Shown here piece by piece: positions 7,039-14,700 of a stretch of 26,395 bases of DNA; position 1 is the first letter of the stretch, and every line of letters starts with the position of its first letter. The notes under the pieces are model-generated. The model did no database searches and was not told the origin of the DNA. It saw only the letters and a list, made by a program, of their open reading frames with translations. Source of the stretch: Bacillota bacterium (lineage in GTDB: Bacteria; Bacillota; Clostridia; Acetivibrionales; DSM-1351). The position numbers were made by a program, and so were the translations under genes. The stretch spans positions 1 through 26,395 of the forward strand of contig JAEYWA010000016.1 of the NCBI GenBank assembly GCA_023431385.1. Direction: 5' to 3'.

Positions 7039-8988
7039 TTACGATTTCTGTCTGATCCAAACCAGCATTTCTCCCGGGCTTCTATTCCCCCATACACAGT
7101 ACGGCACAGCTTTTATTGTTGTAGGATTTTCCTCTATTTGGGCAGTTCTGTATAAATTCTCATCCCAACCGCTAGTTTCGATTCTATAAGCGTTACCTGT
7201 TATAACAACTACACCACTGGCTGTTTCTGGATCAAATTCCGCAGTCAATTTACTGTCAACAGGAATGGATATAGCTGAAAGATTTTCTCCATTATCAGTC
7301 TCTTCCAGGCAATAAACCAATGGGCCCCTCTGAAGCGCCAGTTTGCCTGCATTTGAACGCACCAGAGGATTGGACTGCATAAGCTTTATATCCATAACTA
7401 AATCCAGTTCTATACGGTCCCCTTGCTTCCAGCTTCTCTGAATTTTTGCATACCCATCTTTCATCTCGGGAGTAATACTTACTCCGCTTATTGAAATACT
7501 ATGGCTATCACACCAGTCTGGTATTCTCAAGGCAATGCCGAACTCCTGCTCTGTTTCCGGACTAATTTCCAATAAAATTCTACCGTCCCATGGGTAATTT
7601 GTAGTCTGTCTTATTTTAGTTTGTGTTCCGGCTATGTCGGCCTTTGCCTCTCCTCCTATATACAGGTGTGTATACAGGGTATTTTCATGTGTTGTGTAAA
7701 TATATTGTCCTAGGGAACTCAGCAATCGTGCAACATTGGGAGGACAGCAGGCACAGCCGAACCATTTTTGTCTTACAGCTTTTACATGTTTTTTAATCGG
7801 ACTCTTTTCAGAGGCCTCAGGCCATACCTCCAATGGATTTACATAAAAGAAGCTTTTTCCGTCCATGGACATTCCAGCAAGAACATTATTGTATAAAGCT
7901 CTTTCCATTACATCTGCATAGGTGCTTTTAGGCTCAGCCTTCAGCATTCTGTTCGCAAAGAATATCAGTCCTATGGAAGCACAGGTTTCAGTATACATAG
8001 TATCGTTGGGCAGGTCGTAGTCGAAGGAAAATGCTTCCCCTTCCGAAGTAGAACCGATACCTCCGGTGATATACATTCTTTTCTGCACAATATTCTTCCA
8101 GAGCCTTCTGCAGGCTTCCATAAGCTCACCGTCCTGTGTGAGGGCTGCCAAATCGGCCATTCCTGTAAGCATATAAACCGCTCTAACTGAATGACCTTCT
8201 GCAGCATCCTGTTCTCTTACAGGTAAATGGCTCTGATTATATTCTTTACTTATCATAACATCACCAGGAAAATGCTTTTTGTAGTCCGGTCTTGCTGTTT
8301 CCAATTCAAAGTAGTTAGGTTTTCTGCCTCTTTCGTCTATAAAGTACTCACTTAACTTGAGGTATTTTTCCTCTCCCGTAGCCTCGTAAAGCTTGACCAA
8401 AGCCAGCTCAATCTCCTGATGTCCATCATAGCCCCTGAGTTTACCCGGTTCTGTTCCAAAGATCGAAGCGATATAGTCAGCAAACCGGCACATTACATCA
8501 AGCAATTTTCTTTTTCCGGTAGCTCTGTAATACGCCACAGCAGCCTCAATCATATGTCCTGCAGTATAAAGCTCATGGCACTCTGTGAGATTGGTCCAGC
8601 GTCTTCCGGGCTCCTTTATTGTAAAGTAGGTATTAAGATACCCATCGTCCTGCTGCGCCTTTTCAATCAGCTCAATGGCTTCATCAGCAAGCTCTTCAAG
8701 GTTTTTATCAGGATGTGTTTCAAGTCTGTAAGCTACAGCCTCAAGCCATTTGGCCAAATCAGTATCCTGGAACACGAAACCATAAAACTCGCCCTGCTCC
8801 AAGCCTGCTACTATTCTAAAATTCTTTATGGCATGACTTGGCTCGGCATCTTCAACCCTGTCGTTAATTGCATCCCACTGATATGGGATAACAACCTCAT
8901 GTACCAGTTTGATATACTTGCTCCAGAAACTGTCGCTGATCATAATATCCTTCAATGGCAGTGTAGTACCCCTGGTTATATTTTTCAT
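7039..8988 (-). CDS. glycoside hydrolase family 127 beta-L-arabinofuranosidase
   Basis: GH127 enzymes remove beta-L-arabinofuranose residues, as in hydroxyproline-linked arabino-oligosaccharides and pectic side chains. The 649-residue protein has the family length (HypBA1 is 658). Every catalytic position of HypBA1 is present: the acid/base Glu in GEAF (Glu318), the zinc ligands in ETC (Glu334 and Cys336), and the adjacent cysteines in CACCPPN (Cys414 and Cys415), the first of which is the nucleophile. No signal peptide is visible, so it should act in the cytoplasm on imported oligosaccharides. ATG 8988 follows AGGAGG. The gene stands alone, with palindromic operator-like sites upstream at 9072-9108. 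Some family members (DUF1680) have other specificities, so the exact linkage is inferred. Confidence 0.9.
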   Translation of the reverse strand: MKNITRGTTLPLKDIMISDSFWSKYIKLVHEVVIPYQWDAINDRVEDAEPSHAIKNFRIVAGLEQGEFYGFVFQDTDLAKWLEAVAYRLETHPDKNLEELADEAIELIEKAQQDDGYLNTYFTIKEPGRRWTNLTECHELYTAGHMIEAAVAYYRATGKRKLLDVMCRFADYIASIFGTEPGKLRGYDGHQEIELALVKLYEATGEEKYLKLSEYFIDERGRKPNYFELETARPDYKKHFPGDVMISKEYNQSHLPVREQDAAEGHSVRAVYMLTGMADLAALTQDGELMEACRRLWKNIVQKRMYITGGIGSTSEGEAFSFDYDLPNDTMYTETCASIGLIFFANRMLKAEPKSTYADVMERALYNNVLAGMSMDGKSFFYVNPLEVWPEASEKSPIKKHVKAVRQKWFGCACCPPNVARLLSSLGQYIYTTHENTLYTHLYIGGEAKADIAGTQTKIRQTTNYPWDGRILLEISPETEQEFGIALRIPDWCDSHSISISGVSITPEMKDGYAKIQRSWKQGDRIELDLVMDIKLMQSNPLVRSNAGKLALQRGPLVYCLEETDNGENLSAISIPVDSKLTAEFDPETASGVVVITGNAYRIETSGWDENLYRTAQIEENPTTIKAVPYCVWGNRSPGEMLVWIRQKS

Positions 8989-9071
8989 AAGCCCCTCCTG
9001 TTTATCTTTTTATCTTGTTTATCTTGTTCATTCTATTCAATTATTTAAGTAATTAATATTATTGCTAATAC

Positions 9072-9087
9072 GTATGCATGTGCATAC
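9072..9087. promoter_or_regulatory. 16-bp palindrome, candidate operator of the GH127 gene
   Basis: GTATGCA-TG-TGCATAC is an inverted repeat with 7-bp perfect arms, centred about 90 bases upstream of the GH127 start codon. Size and symmetry suit a LacI- or GntR-type dimer. It is not a match to the Bacillus AraR operator, although both are GTA-rich palindromes. Confidence 0.45.
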
Positions 9088-9093
9088 AAGTAA

Positions 9094-9108
9094 ATGATAA
9101 CGTTATTT
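9094..9108. promoter_or_regulatory. cre-like catabolite-control site
   Basis: ATGATAACGTTATTT matches the Gram-positive CcpA consensus WTGNAANCGNWNNCW at all but two defined positions and contains the perfect palindrome ATAACGTTAT. It sits about 110 bases upstream of the GH127 gene, a plausible position for carbon catabolite control. Confidence 0.4.
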
Positions 9109-9300
9109 CGGCTTTTTTGCAACAGTTTTATAGGAAATAAGTTTGCTATAGGCTGATTAAAAAGGTATTTACGCCTTAACAGCAGTGTTTATGGTTAACT
9201 TCTATAATTAATAATATTTTTTTAATGCATACTAATTTATATATTTACTAACTAATTCATAATAATACTAATCTATCGAAAGTAGTTAGAAGTATATATA

Positions 9301-9348
9301 AAAGTATGAGAAACCTGCAGTACAAATAAAAGTACGAGAAACCTTCGG
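9301..9348. repeat. imperfect 20-base direct repeat
   Basis: AAAGTATGAGAAACCTGCAG (9301-9320) and AAAGTACGAGAAACCTTCGG (9329-9348) agree at 17 of 20 positions. The second copy forms part of the left arm and loop of the hairpin at 9320-9369, so the repeat looks like a partial duplication of the terminator arm. Confidence 0.6.
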
Positions 9349-9369
9349 TTTTCGCACTTTTATTTGTAC
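9320..9369 (-). terminator. long hairpin, probable terminator of kdgA-kdgK
   Basis: GTACAAATAAAAGT (9320-9333) pairs with ACTTTTATTTGTAC (9356-9369). The stem then continues through CGA/TCG and AAACC/GGTTT with one mismatch and one bulged G, closing on a 3-base loop. It is more than 20 bp long and lies about 73 bases after the kdgK stop on the minus strand. The stem is AT-rich at its base, so termination is likely but not certain. Confidence 0.6.
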
Positions 9370-9441
9370 TCTTTTATATTATTTTATTAATCTCTCTTTT
9401 ACAATCTTTTAATCACTAAATAGTACTGATTTACAGCTATA

Positions 9442-10542
9442 TTATCTGACAACCCTTGCGCTAAGACCCTTCATTACTCCCTCGACTTCCATCAGGCTTG
9501 CCATGGAGGTGTCTCCGGGAGTAGTCATGGCTAAAGCCCCATGAGCTACTCCATAATTGACTGCCTTCTGCGCATCATTAGTAGTCATTAACCCGTAAAC
9601 CAGTCCGGAGGCAAAGCTGTCTCCCCCACCAACTCTATCATATATTTCGAGTTCGGGGAACTCAATTGACCTGTAAATATTTCCTTCAGCCCAACAAATA
9701 GCACTCCAGTCATTCACAGTAGCAGTTCTAACTCCTCTAAGCGTTGTAGCTACAACCTTCATGTTAGGATACTCTTTAACTACCTTGTCAATCATTTTCT
9801 TGTAGCCCTCGATATCCAGTTCCTTAAGATTTGAGTCATTCCCTTTCACTTCAAAACCAAGACATGCCGTAAAATCTTCCTCATTTCCTATCATTACATC
9901 AATGTATTTCGCTATTTCCTTATTAATTTCCTGAGCTTTCTTGATTCCGCCGATATAGTTCCACAAGGATGGCCTGTAATTAAGGTCATAGGAAACAATT
10001 GTATCATATTTTTTAGCAGCCTTGACAGCTTCGATTACAACCTGGGGAGTAGTCTCCGACAGAGCCGCAAAAATTCCTCCGGTGTGGAACCACCTTGCAC
10101 CCAGTTCTCCGAATATGTATTCCCAGTCCACGTCCCCTGCCTTAAGTTGCGAAGCAGCTGTATTTGCTCTGTCTGAAACACCAAGGGCTGCTCTTATTCC
10201 GAAGCCTTTTTCGGTAAAATTCAAGCCATTTCTTACAGCTCTGCCTATTCCGTCAAAGGGAATCCATTTTATAAGGGAGGTATCAACGCCGCCCTGCAAA
10301 ATCAAAGCTTCTATGAGTCTTCCTATGTCATTATCTGCAAAGGCTGTAACAACTCCGCAATTCATTCCGAAGCACTTGCGAAGTCCTCTGGATACATTGT
10401 ATTCTCCTCCGCCCTCCCATGCTTTGAACTCCCTGGTATTTCTAATTCTGCCGTCTCCGGGATCCAGTCTTAACATTACCTCTCCCAAAGATATGCAATC
10501 ATATTTATAACTTCCTTTTGATTTAAAATAAAGAATAGACAT
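9442..10542 (-). CDS. kdgK: 2-keto-3-deoxygluconate kinase (PfkB family)
   Basis: KdgK phosphorylates 2-keto-3-deoxygluconate, from galacturonate or glucuronate catabolism, to KDPG. The 366-residue protein is a ribokinase/PfkB-fold sugar kinase. It has the N-terminal substrate loop EGGGEYNVSRGLRKCFG and the C-terminal anion-hole motif RVGGGDSFASG, with the catalytic base Asp308. ATG 10542 follows GGGAGG. It lies 29 bases downstream of kdgA and shares its transcript; that pairing is the main reason to assign the substrate. PfkB kinases with other sugar-acid substrates are possible but less likely beside KDPG aldolase. A long hairpin at 9320-9369 ends the unit. Confidence 0.88.
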   Translation of the reverse strand: MSILYFKSKGSYKYDCISLGEVMLRLDPGDGRIRNTREFKAWEGGGEYNVSRGLRKCFGMNCGVVTAFADNDIGRLIEALILQGGVDTSLIKWIPFDGIGRAVRNGLNFTEKGFGIRAALGVSDRANTAASQLKAGDVDWEYIFGELGARWFHTGGIFAALSETTPQVVIEAVKAAKKYDTIVSYDLNYRPSLWNYIGGIKKAQEINKEIAKYIDVMIGNEEDFTACLGFEVKGNDSNLKELDIEGYKKMIDKVVKEYPNMKVVATTLRGVRTATVNDWSAICWAEGNIYRSIEFPELEIYDRVGGGDSFASGLVYGLMTTNDAQKAVNYGVAHGALAMTTPGDTSMASLMEVEGVMKGLSARVVR

Positions 10543-10571
10543 AAAGGTCCTCCCTGAAAATATAACTTTAA

Positions 10572-11216
10572 TTATTTTGCTCTGGCTTCCTTAACCTTTT
10601 GAACAAATTGCCTACCTATTGTAACTATGGACCCATAGTCACCTTTCTTCGCTCCGGCAGTAAGGTTTCCGCCTACTCCTACTGCCACACTTCCAGCCTT
10701 GATCCATTCTCCCACATTTTCAAGATTTACGCCCCCGGTAGGCATAAGCTTGATATATGGTAGCGGGCCTTTGAAGGCTTTGATAATAGCAGGTCCGAAC
10801 AGTTCTCCCGGAAATACCTTAATAATGTCGGCACCGGCCTCCAGTCCTTCAACCGCCTCCTTAACAGTCATAGCACCCGGCATGCAGGCAACCTGATATC
10901 TGTTGCACAACTTAACAACTTCTGTATTCAGACATGGACTTACAATAAACTGTGCACCTGCAAGTATTGCAGCTCTTGCAGTTTCAGGGTCGAGAATGGT
11001 TCCGGCTCCTATCAGTATTTTTCCGTCCTTGTTTGATGCAGCAAGTTGTTTAATAACGTCCACAGCCCCATTAACTGTAAAAGTAATTTCAATAGCACAT
11101 ATCCCGGCCTCAACACAGGAGTCGGCTATTTTCATGGCCTGCTCGGCACTTTCGGCTCTTACGACTGCGACAACACCGCAATCACATATCTTTTGTAAGA
11201 CATCATTTTTATTCAT
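10572..11216 (-). CDS. kdgA: KDPG / 2-keto-4-hydroxyglutarate aldolase
   Basis: This class I aldolase cleaves 2-keto-3-deoxy-6-phosphogluconate to pyruvate and glyceraldehyde-3-phosphate in the cytoplasm. The 214-residue protein has the standard size. The catalytic set is visible: Arg20 in VVAVVRAES, Glu43 in IEITFT and the Schiff-base lysine Lys133 in IIKVFPGELFG, the same number as in E. coli Eda. The phosphate-binding MPTGGVNLENV follows. ATG 11216 is preceded by AAAGGAG at nine bases. It is the first gene of kdgA-kdgK and is divergent from a GntR-type regulator, a common arrangement for hexuronate utilisation genes. No uronate isomerase or dehydratase lies in this window. Confidence 0.93.
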   Translation of the reverse strand: MNKNDVLQKICDCGVVAVVRAESAEQAMKIADSCVEAGICAIEITFTVNGAVDVIKQLAASNKDGKILIGAGTILDPETARAAILAGAQFIVSPCLNTEVVKLCNRYQVACMPGAMTVKEAVEGLEAGADIIKVFPGELFGPAIIKAFKGPLPYIKLMPTGGVNLENVGEWIKAGSVAVGVGGNLTAGAKKGDYGSIVTIGRQFVQKVKEARAK

Positions 11217-11320
11217 ATATTTAGTCTCCTTTTTTGGTAATAACTTATAGGTTCAATTTGAAATACTTCGACTGAAAAACTTCAATAAAAGTTATTGTAA
11301 AAACATACCTTATATATTAA

Positions 11321-11335
11321 TATACTAGTATACAA
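11321..11335. promoter_or_regulatory. candidate GntR operator overlapping the kdgA promoter
   Basis: TATACTAGTATA (11321-11332) is a perfect 12-bp palindrome in the divergent spacer between kdgA and the GntR gene. On the minus strand it overlaps a -35-like TTGTAT (11335-11330), with TATAAG about 15 bases further on. FCD-type GntR proteins commonly bind short palindromes of this kind. The assignment to the neighbouring regulator is inferred. Confidence 0.5.
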
Positions 11336-11480
11336 GTTTTATGTCAATAATAGAAATAATTTATGAAGCAATATTCATGAAGCTGTTTTAGCATCTTGCT
11401 AGCTCAAATTTATGTAATATTTTGAGTACATATGTTAAAATATTAATTGCTTGAAAATAAAAAGACTTAGGGAGTTTTTT

Positions 11481-12152
11481 ATGAACCGTTTTGAGAGAAA
11501 TATCCTTCCCTTAAAGGAAGTTATTTATATGGAAGTTAAAAATAAAATATTAAATCTTGAATATAAGCCCGGACAAATGATAAGTGAAACCGAAATCTCC
11601 GAAATGTTAAAAGTCAGCAGAACACCTGTCAGAGAAGTTTTTATAAGACTCTCCTATGAGAAGCTTATAGATATTTATCCACAAAAAGGAACTTTTGTAT
11701 CTCTAATAGACCTCCCCTTTGTTGGGGAAAGTGTTTACATGCGAAATTTGGTTGAAAGTCAGATTGTACGCGAAATAATTGAAGCGGGCAGCGGACTTCC
11801 ACAGGAGATAAGGAAAAACCTCCGTCAGCAGGAAGAGTTGGTTAATGAGTCCGGTACCGTCGAGGAGTTTCTCGAGCTTGATAATGAATACCACAGGTTG
11901 ATTTTTAAAGCCGCCGGACATGAAACCATATGGGATATAATCAGTACAACCAGAATCCATTACAACAGGTACAGGGTTTTAACCATGTATGAGCCTGAGA
12001 TGCTCCGGAAGGTGTACAATGAGCATTGTGAAATAGTAGAGCTTATTGAAAGTCGTAAATCTGACTGTTTTTCTATTTTAAAACGGCATCATTATTCCGG
12101 TCTGGATCATCCGAAGGTTCTAAAGGAGAAATATCCCGACTATTTTTTGTAG
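11481..12152 (+). CDS. GntR-family (FadR/FCD subfamily) transcriptional regulator
   Basis: This is a 223-residue regulator with an N-terminal winged helix (about residues 8-75: ILNLEYKPGQMISETEISEM and VSRTPVREVFIRL, the GntR signature). A C-terminal FCD helical ligand-binding domain follows. The acidic/His metal-site residues typical of FCD domains appear in LDNEYHRLIF and later in HYNRYR and NEHCEIVELI. I chose ATG 11481, which has TAGGGAG ten bases upstream, over an upstream TTG at 11451 that lacks a ribosome site. It is divergent from kdgA-kdgK, so it is probably their repressor, responding to a hexuronate intermediate such as KDG or KDPG. Its last 80 bases overlap the 3' end of the convergent membrane-protein gene. 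Confidence 0.88.
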   Translation: MNRFERNILPLKEVIYMEVKNKILNLEYKPGQMISETEISEMLKVSRTPVREVFIRLSYEKLIDIYPQKGTFVSLIDLPFVGESVYMRNLVESQIVREIIEAGSGLPQEIRKNLRQQEELVNESGTVEEFLELDNEYHRLIFKAAGHETIWDIISTTRIHYNRYRVLTMYEPEMLRKVYNEHCEIVELIESRKSDCFSILKRHHYSGLDHPKVLKEKYPDYFL

Positions 12153-12927
12153 ACTCATACTTTGATAGTTTTTCAGACGCTACCTTATCAGCCCTTCCTA
12201 TATTGGTAATGATACGCGTTACCTCGAATCTATCAAGCCAGCCTTTTTTAAACTTCAGAGATATATAACCCAGTATACTTGTGCCCAGTGCCCCCAGAGC
12301 GTCAACTATAAGGTCCTTCATAGTATCCTGTAACGCATATCTTCCCACTCTGGGACTTCCATCCTGATAAGCAAATTTCTGCATGTTCAACCCCAGAAGG
12401 CCGTCAAAGGAAAATTCATATACCTCCCAAAGTGCTCCTATCGCTAGTGCAAAGGAGAAAGCAAAAATCGCAACGAACAAGGGACTTAAATTGATCTGTA
12501 CCTTATCGGAATCGTTTAAAAGTCTCACTACAGAAAAACCAAGAGCTCCTATCATTGCACCACTGAAGGTATGTAAAACTGTATCCCAATGGGGTATGTG
12601 ATAGTAGAAGCTTCTTACCTCTCCCAGGTATATTGCCGCATACAAAAAGATTAGAAATACTATATGCATAAAGCTTGGAACGTTGATTTTAAGCCTTCTC
12701 TCCAGCATGGAAGGAAGGAACATTATAACAATACCCAGTATACACTGAATAAGCATAAGGACATAATCACTTTTAAGCTTTTGAAATTCATTTTGCTGAT
12801 TTGCTCCTGACGGCGATAAAATAACATTTATAAGTGAAAAAATAGTTGACGCCAGCAGAGTAGCAAACACAAACCAGAAAGTTATATTTTCCCAGTTAGT
12901 CCTTTTAAGTCTTCTTTTTATCCTCAT
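12073..12927 (-). CDS. multi-pass membrane protein, YjdF/DUF2238-like
   Basis: I do not recognise a defined function. The 284-residue protein has about six hydrophobic helices, near residues 15-37, 50-72, 85-105, 118-138, 150-172 and 210-230. A basic N-terminus (RIKRRLKR) precedes the first helix, and a charged C-terminal tail of about 50 residues follows the last. Conserved-looking polar motifs lie at helix ends: HWDTVLHTFSGAMIG, ALWEVYEFSFD and LQDTMKDLIVDALGA. These resemble the YjdF/DUF2238 membrane family. ATG 12927 was chosen because AAGGA is too close to the upstream GTG at 12936. The gene overlaps the convergent GntR gene by 80 bases at the 3' ends. It is otherwise isolated, with no sign of a partner. 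Confidence 0.72.
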   Translation of the reverse strand: MRIKRRLKRTNWENITFWFVFATLLASTIFSLINVILSPSGANQQNEFQKLKSDYVLMLIQCILGIVIMFLPSMLERRLKINVPSFMHIVFLIFLYAAIYLGEVRSFYYHIPHWDTVLHTFSGAMIGALGFSVVRLLNDSDKVQINLSPLFVAIFAFSFALAIGALWEVYEFSFDGLLGLNMQKFAYQDGSPRVGRYALQDTMKDLIVDALGALGTSILGYISLKFKKGWLDRFEVTRIITNIGRADKVASEKLSKYESTKNSRDISPLEPSDDPDRNNDAVLK

Positions 12928-13047
12928 AATATACACATCCTTAATTAAATAATGTTGATGTAAATGAAGTATACGTAAAAATTCTATAAATGATTAAAGT
13001 TTATTATATTGGACATTTCGACAAAAATCAAATTCTGTAAAGTGGAC

Positions 13048-13083
13048 AAAATAAAAAACGGATATTTAACCGTTTTTTATTTT
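13048..13083. terminator. symmetric hairpin terminator after the iron alcohol dehydrogenase
   Basis: AAAATAAAAAACGG (13048-13061) and CCGTTTTTTATTTT (13070-13083) form a perfect 14-bp stem with an 8-base loop and T-runs on both strands. It lies about 75 bases after the stop of the minus-strand dehydrogenase. An outer inverted repeat (CATTTCGA 13014-13021, TCGAAATG 13083-13090) brackets it. Confidence 0.8.
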
Positions 13084-13156
13084 CGAAATGGATACATTTG
13101 TATTTTATATTTTACTTATATATTAATAGTATATTCTTATATTACTTATTAGAATA

Positions 13157-14326
13157 CTATTTATAAGATTTTTTAAGAATATCAACAACATCATTGTCAG
13201 TCAACTGTGCGGGATCACCGTTAAACAAGCCTCCCATGGTATGTCTTGCATTCTGCCCTATGGCTTCAAGTTCATTTTCCTTGATTCCATAGTCGGACAT
13301 TTTAAGGCCATACACTCCACAATCCTTTTGAAGCTGTACCAAGGTACTTACAAAATCCATAGGCTCCTTTGCGTCTTTCTTCCCTAGTGCAACTGCCATA
13401 TCTATCAGCCTTTGATCGCAGGAGCCGGATTTAGCAAAGAATGTATAATAGGCTTCACTGACCATAATCAATCCAGCACCATGTGGTAATTCAGGATGGA
13501 ACGCGCTGAGAGCATGTTCCAGCGAGTGCTCCGAGGTACAGCCAGAAGTTGATTCAACCAGGCCTGAAACGGTGTTGGCAAGTGCTACTTTTTCGCGAGC
13601 TTCTTCATTTGAGCCGTCATTCACAGCTGTCGCAAGATACCTACCAATAAGCTCAATACTCTTTAGTGAGTACATTTCACTCATTTCGTTTGCTAAAATA
13701 CTTATATACCCTTCGGTGCTGTGGAACAAAGCATCAAAGCCTTGGTAGGCAGTCAGATGGGGTGGTACAGTCATCATTAAGTCCGGATCAATAATCGATA
13801 AAACCGGGAAGGTCTTGTCATAACCAAAACCGATTTTTTCATTACTCTTATCGTTGGTTATAACAGTCCATGGATCAGCCTCTGTACCAGTTCCGGCTGT
13901 TGTTGTTATTGCTACTATCGGCAAAGGGTCGCTTTGTACAGGTTTAGCCTTACCTGAACCTCCCCAAATATAATCCCAATAGTCGCCTGGATTTGTCGCC
14001 ATAACGGCAATAGATTTTGCAGAGTCAATACTGCTGCCACCGCCCAGACCAATAACAAAATCGCAACCGTTATCCTGAGCCATTTTAGCGCCTTCCATTA
14101 CATGTGCTTTTATCGGGTTGGGCAATACCTTATCAAATATCACATATTCTATGTTAGCTTTTTTCAGCTGGTCTTCCAGTCTCGCAAGATAGCCGTGCTT
14201 TTTCATAGATGTTCCTGCAGATGTGACTATCAATGCCTTCTTACCAGGTAGAGTCTGCTTGTGTAATTCTTCAAGCTTCCCTCTTCCAAAAAGCATTCTT
14301 GTTGGAACATAGTAATTAAAACCCAT
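13157..14326 (-). CDS. iron-containing alcohol dehydrogenase (group III)
   Basis: This NAD(P)H-dependent cytoplasmic enzyme reduces an aldehyde to an alcohol or the reverse. The 389-residue length is typical of the Fe-ADH family. The NAD-binding motif GLGGGSSIDSAKSIAV lies near residue 93. The iron site can be traced in GFDALFHSTEGY (Asp and His) and in EHSLEHALSAFHPELPHGAGL (two His). The family usually has DALTHA at the first position, so the DALFHS form is slightly unusual. ATG 14326 follows AAAGGAGG. It has its own promoter (14411-14439) and terminator (13048-13083), so it is separate from adhE although both face the same way. Butanol-, propanediol- or lactaldehyde-type specificity cannot be assigned. 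Confidence 0.87.
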   Translation of the reverse strand: MGFNYYVPTRMLFGRGKLEELHKQTLPGKKALIVTSAGTSMKKHGYLARLEDQLKKANIEYVIFDKVLPNPIKAHVMEGAKMAQDNGCDFVIGLGGGSSIDSAKSIAVMATNPGDYWDYIWGGSGKAKPVQSDPLPIVAITTTAGTGTEADPWTVITNDKSNEKIGFGYDKTFPVLSIIDPDLMMTVPPHLTAYQGFDALFHSTEGYISILANEMSEMYSLKSIELIGRYLATAVNDGSNEEAREKVALANTVSGLVESTSGCTSEHSLEHALSAFHPELPHGAGLIMVSEAYYTFFAKSGSCDQRLIDMAVALGKKDAKEPMDFVSTLVQLQKDCGVYGLKMSDYGIKENELEAIGQNARHTMGGLFNGDPAQLTDNDVVDILKKSYK

Positions 14327-14410
14327 TATACTTCCCCTCCTTTATTTATTAAAATCATTTCATTTTACCCTTTTAGTCTCCATAAATCTTTTACTATTCT
14401 ATTTGAATTC

Positions 14411-14439
14411 ATTATATATAAATACAATAGAAATGTCCT
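14411..14439 (-). promoter_or_regulatory. promoter of the iron alcohol dehydrogenase gene
   Basis: On the minus strand, AGGACA (14439-14434) is followed after 17 bases by a perfect TATAAT (14416-14411). The -35 box is weak (four of six). The leader is about 78 bases. Confidence 0.5.
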
Positions 14440-14580
14440 CTCATTTTTTGCTTAAACCATTCAAATAAATATTAGTATTAGCTTACCAAGATTTGATGTA
14501 CACACCGAATGGCTGGTATAATAAAACAGTTATTTACTTAACAGGGCTCTAAACAAGTGCTGAAGCCCGTCAAAACGGAA

Positions 14581-14618
14581 AAGGAGCTGTGCACTTTTAA
14601 TTAGTGCGACAGCTCCTT
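14581..14618 (-). terminator. hairpin terminator of adhE
   Basis: AAGGAGCTGT (14581-14590) pairs with ACAGCTCCTT (14609-14618). An inner GCAC/GTGC pair and one bulged G complete the stem. On the minus strand it begins about 83 bases after the adhE stop. The following T-run is short (TTTT). Confidence 0.7.
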
Positions 14619-14700
14619 TCTCTGTACTTACTTTACCTATATTTTTAGGAGACTATTACCAGCGGAGATTAATACAGAGGTCAATAATGAAAGCCTGCTT

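Larger units (their letters stand above)
8989..9441. other. 453-base intergenic region between GH127 gene and kdgK
   Basis: The left part (8989-9110) is the GH127 leader, with a ribosome site (AGGAGGGG on the minus strand), a 16-bp palindrome and a cre-like element. The centre (about 9110-9290) is AT-rich with no gene or clear structure. The right part carries a direct repeat and a long hairpin (9301-9369) that probably ends the kdgA-kdgK transcript. No coding sequence is supported. Confidence 0.6.
14327..14700. other. intergenic region between adhE and the iron alcohol dehydrogenase
   Basis: This 374-base spacer holds the adhE terminator (14581-14618) and the promoter of the downstream dehydrogenase (14411-14439), with an AT-rich stretch between. 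A poor Rex-like match lies at 14527-14544. No small gene was found. Confidence 0.55.

Noticed and set aside
8419..9048. A 209-codon plus-strand open frame opposite the GH127 gene
   Set aside because: It is a shadow of the GH127 coding sequence, with low-complexity Ile/Ser/Leu/Cys-rich translation and no recognisable family.
10022..10510. A 162-codon plus-strand open frame opposite kdgK
   Set aside because: Ser/Pro-rich antisense translation typical of a shadow frame. The kdgK frame has clear PfkB motifs.
14527..14544. Possible Rex operator between adhE and the iron alcohol dehydrogenase
   Set aside because: Only 10 of 14 defined consensus positions match, and it lies about 90 bases upstream of the likely promoter, so it is not convincing.
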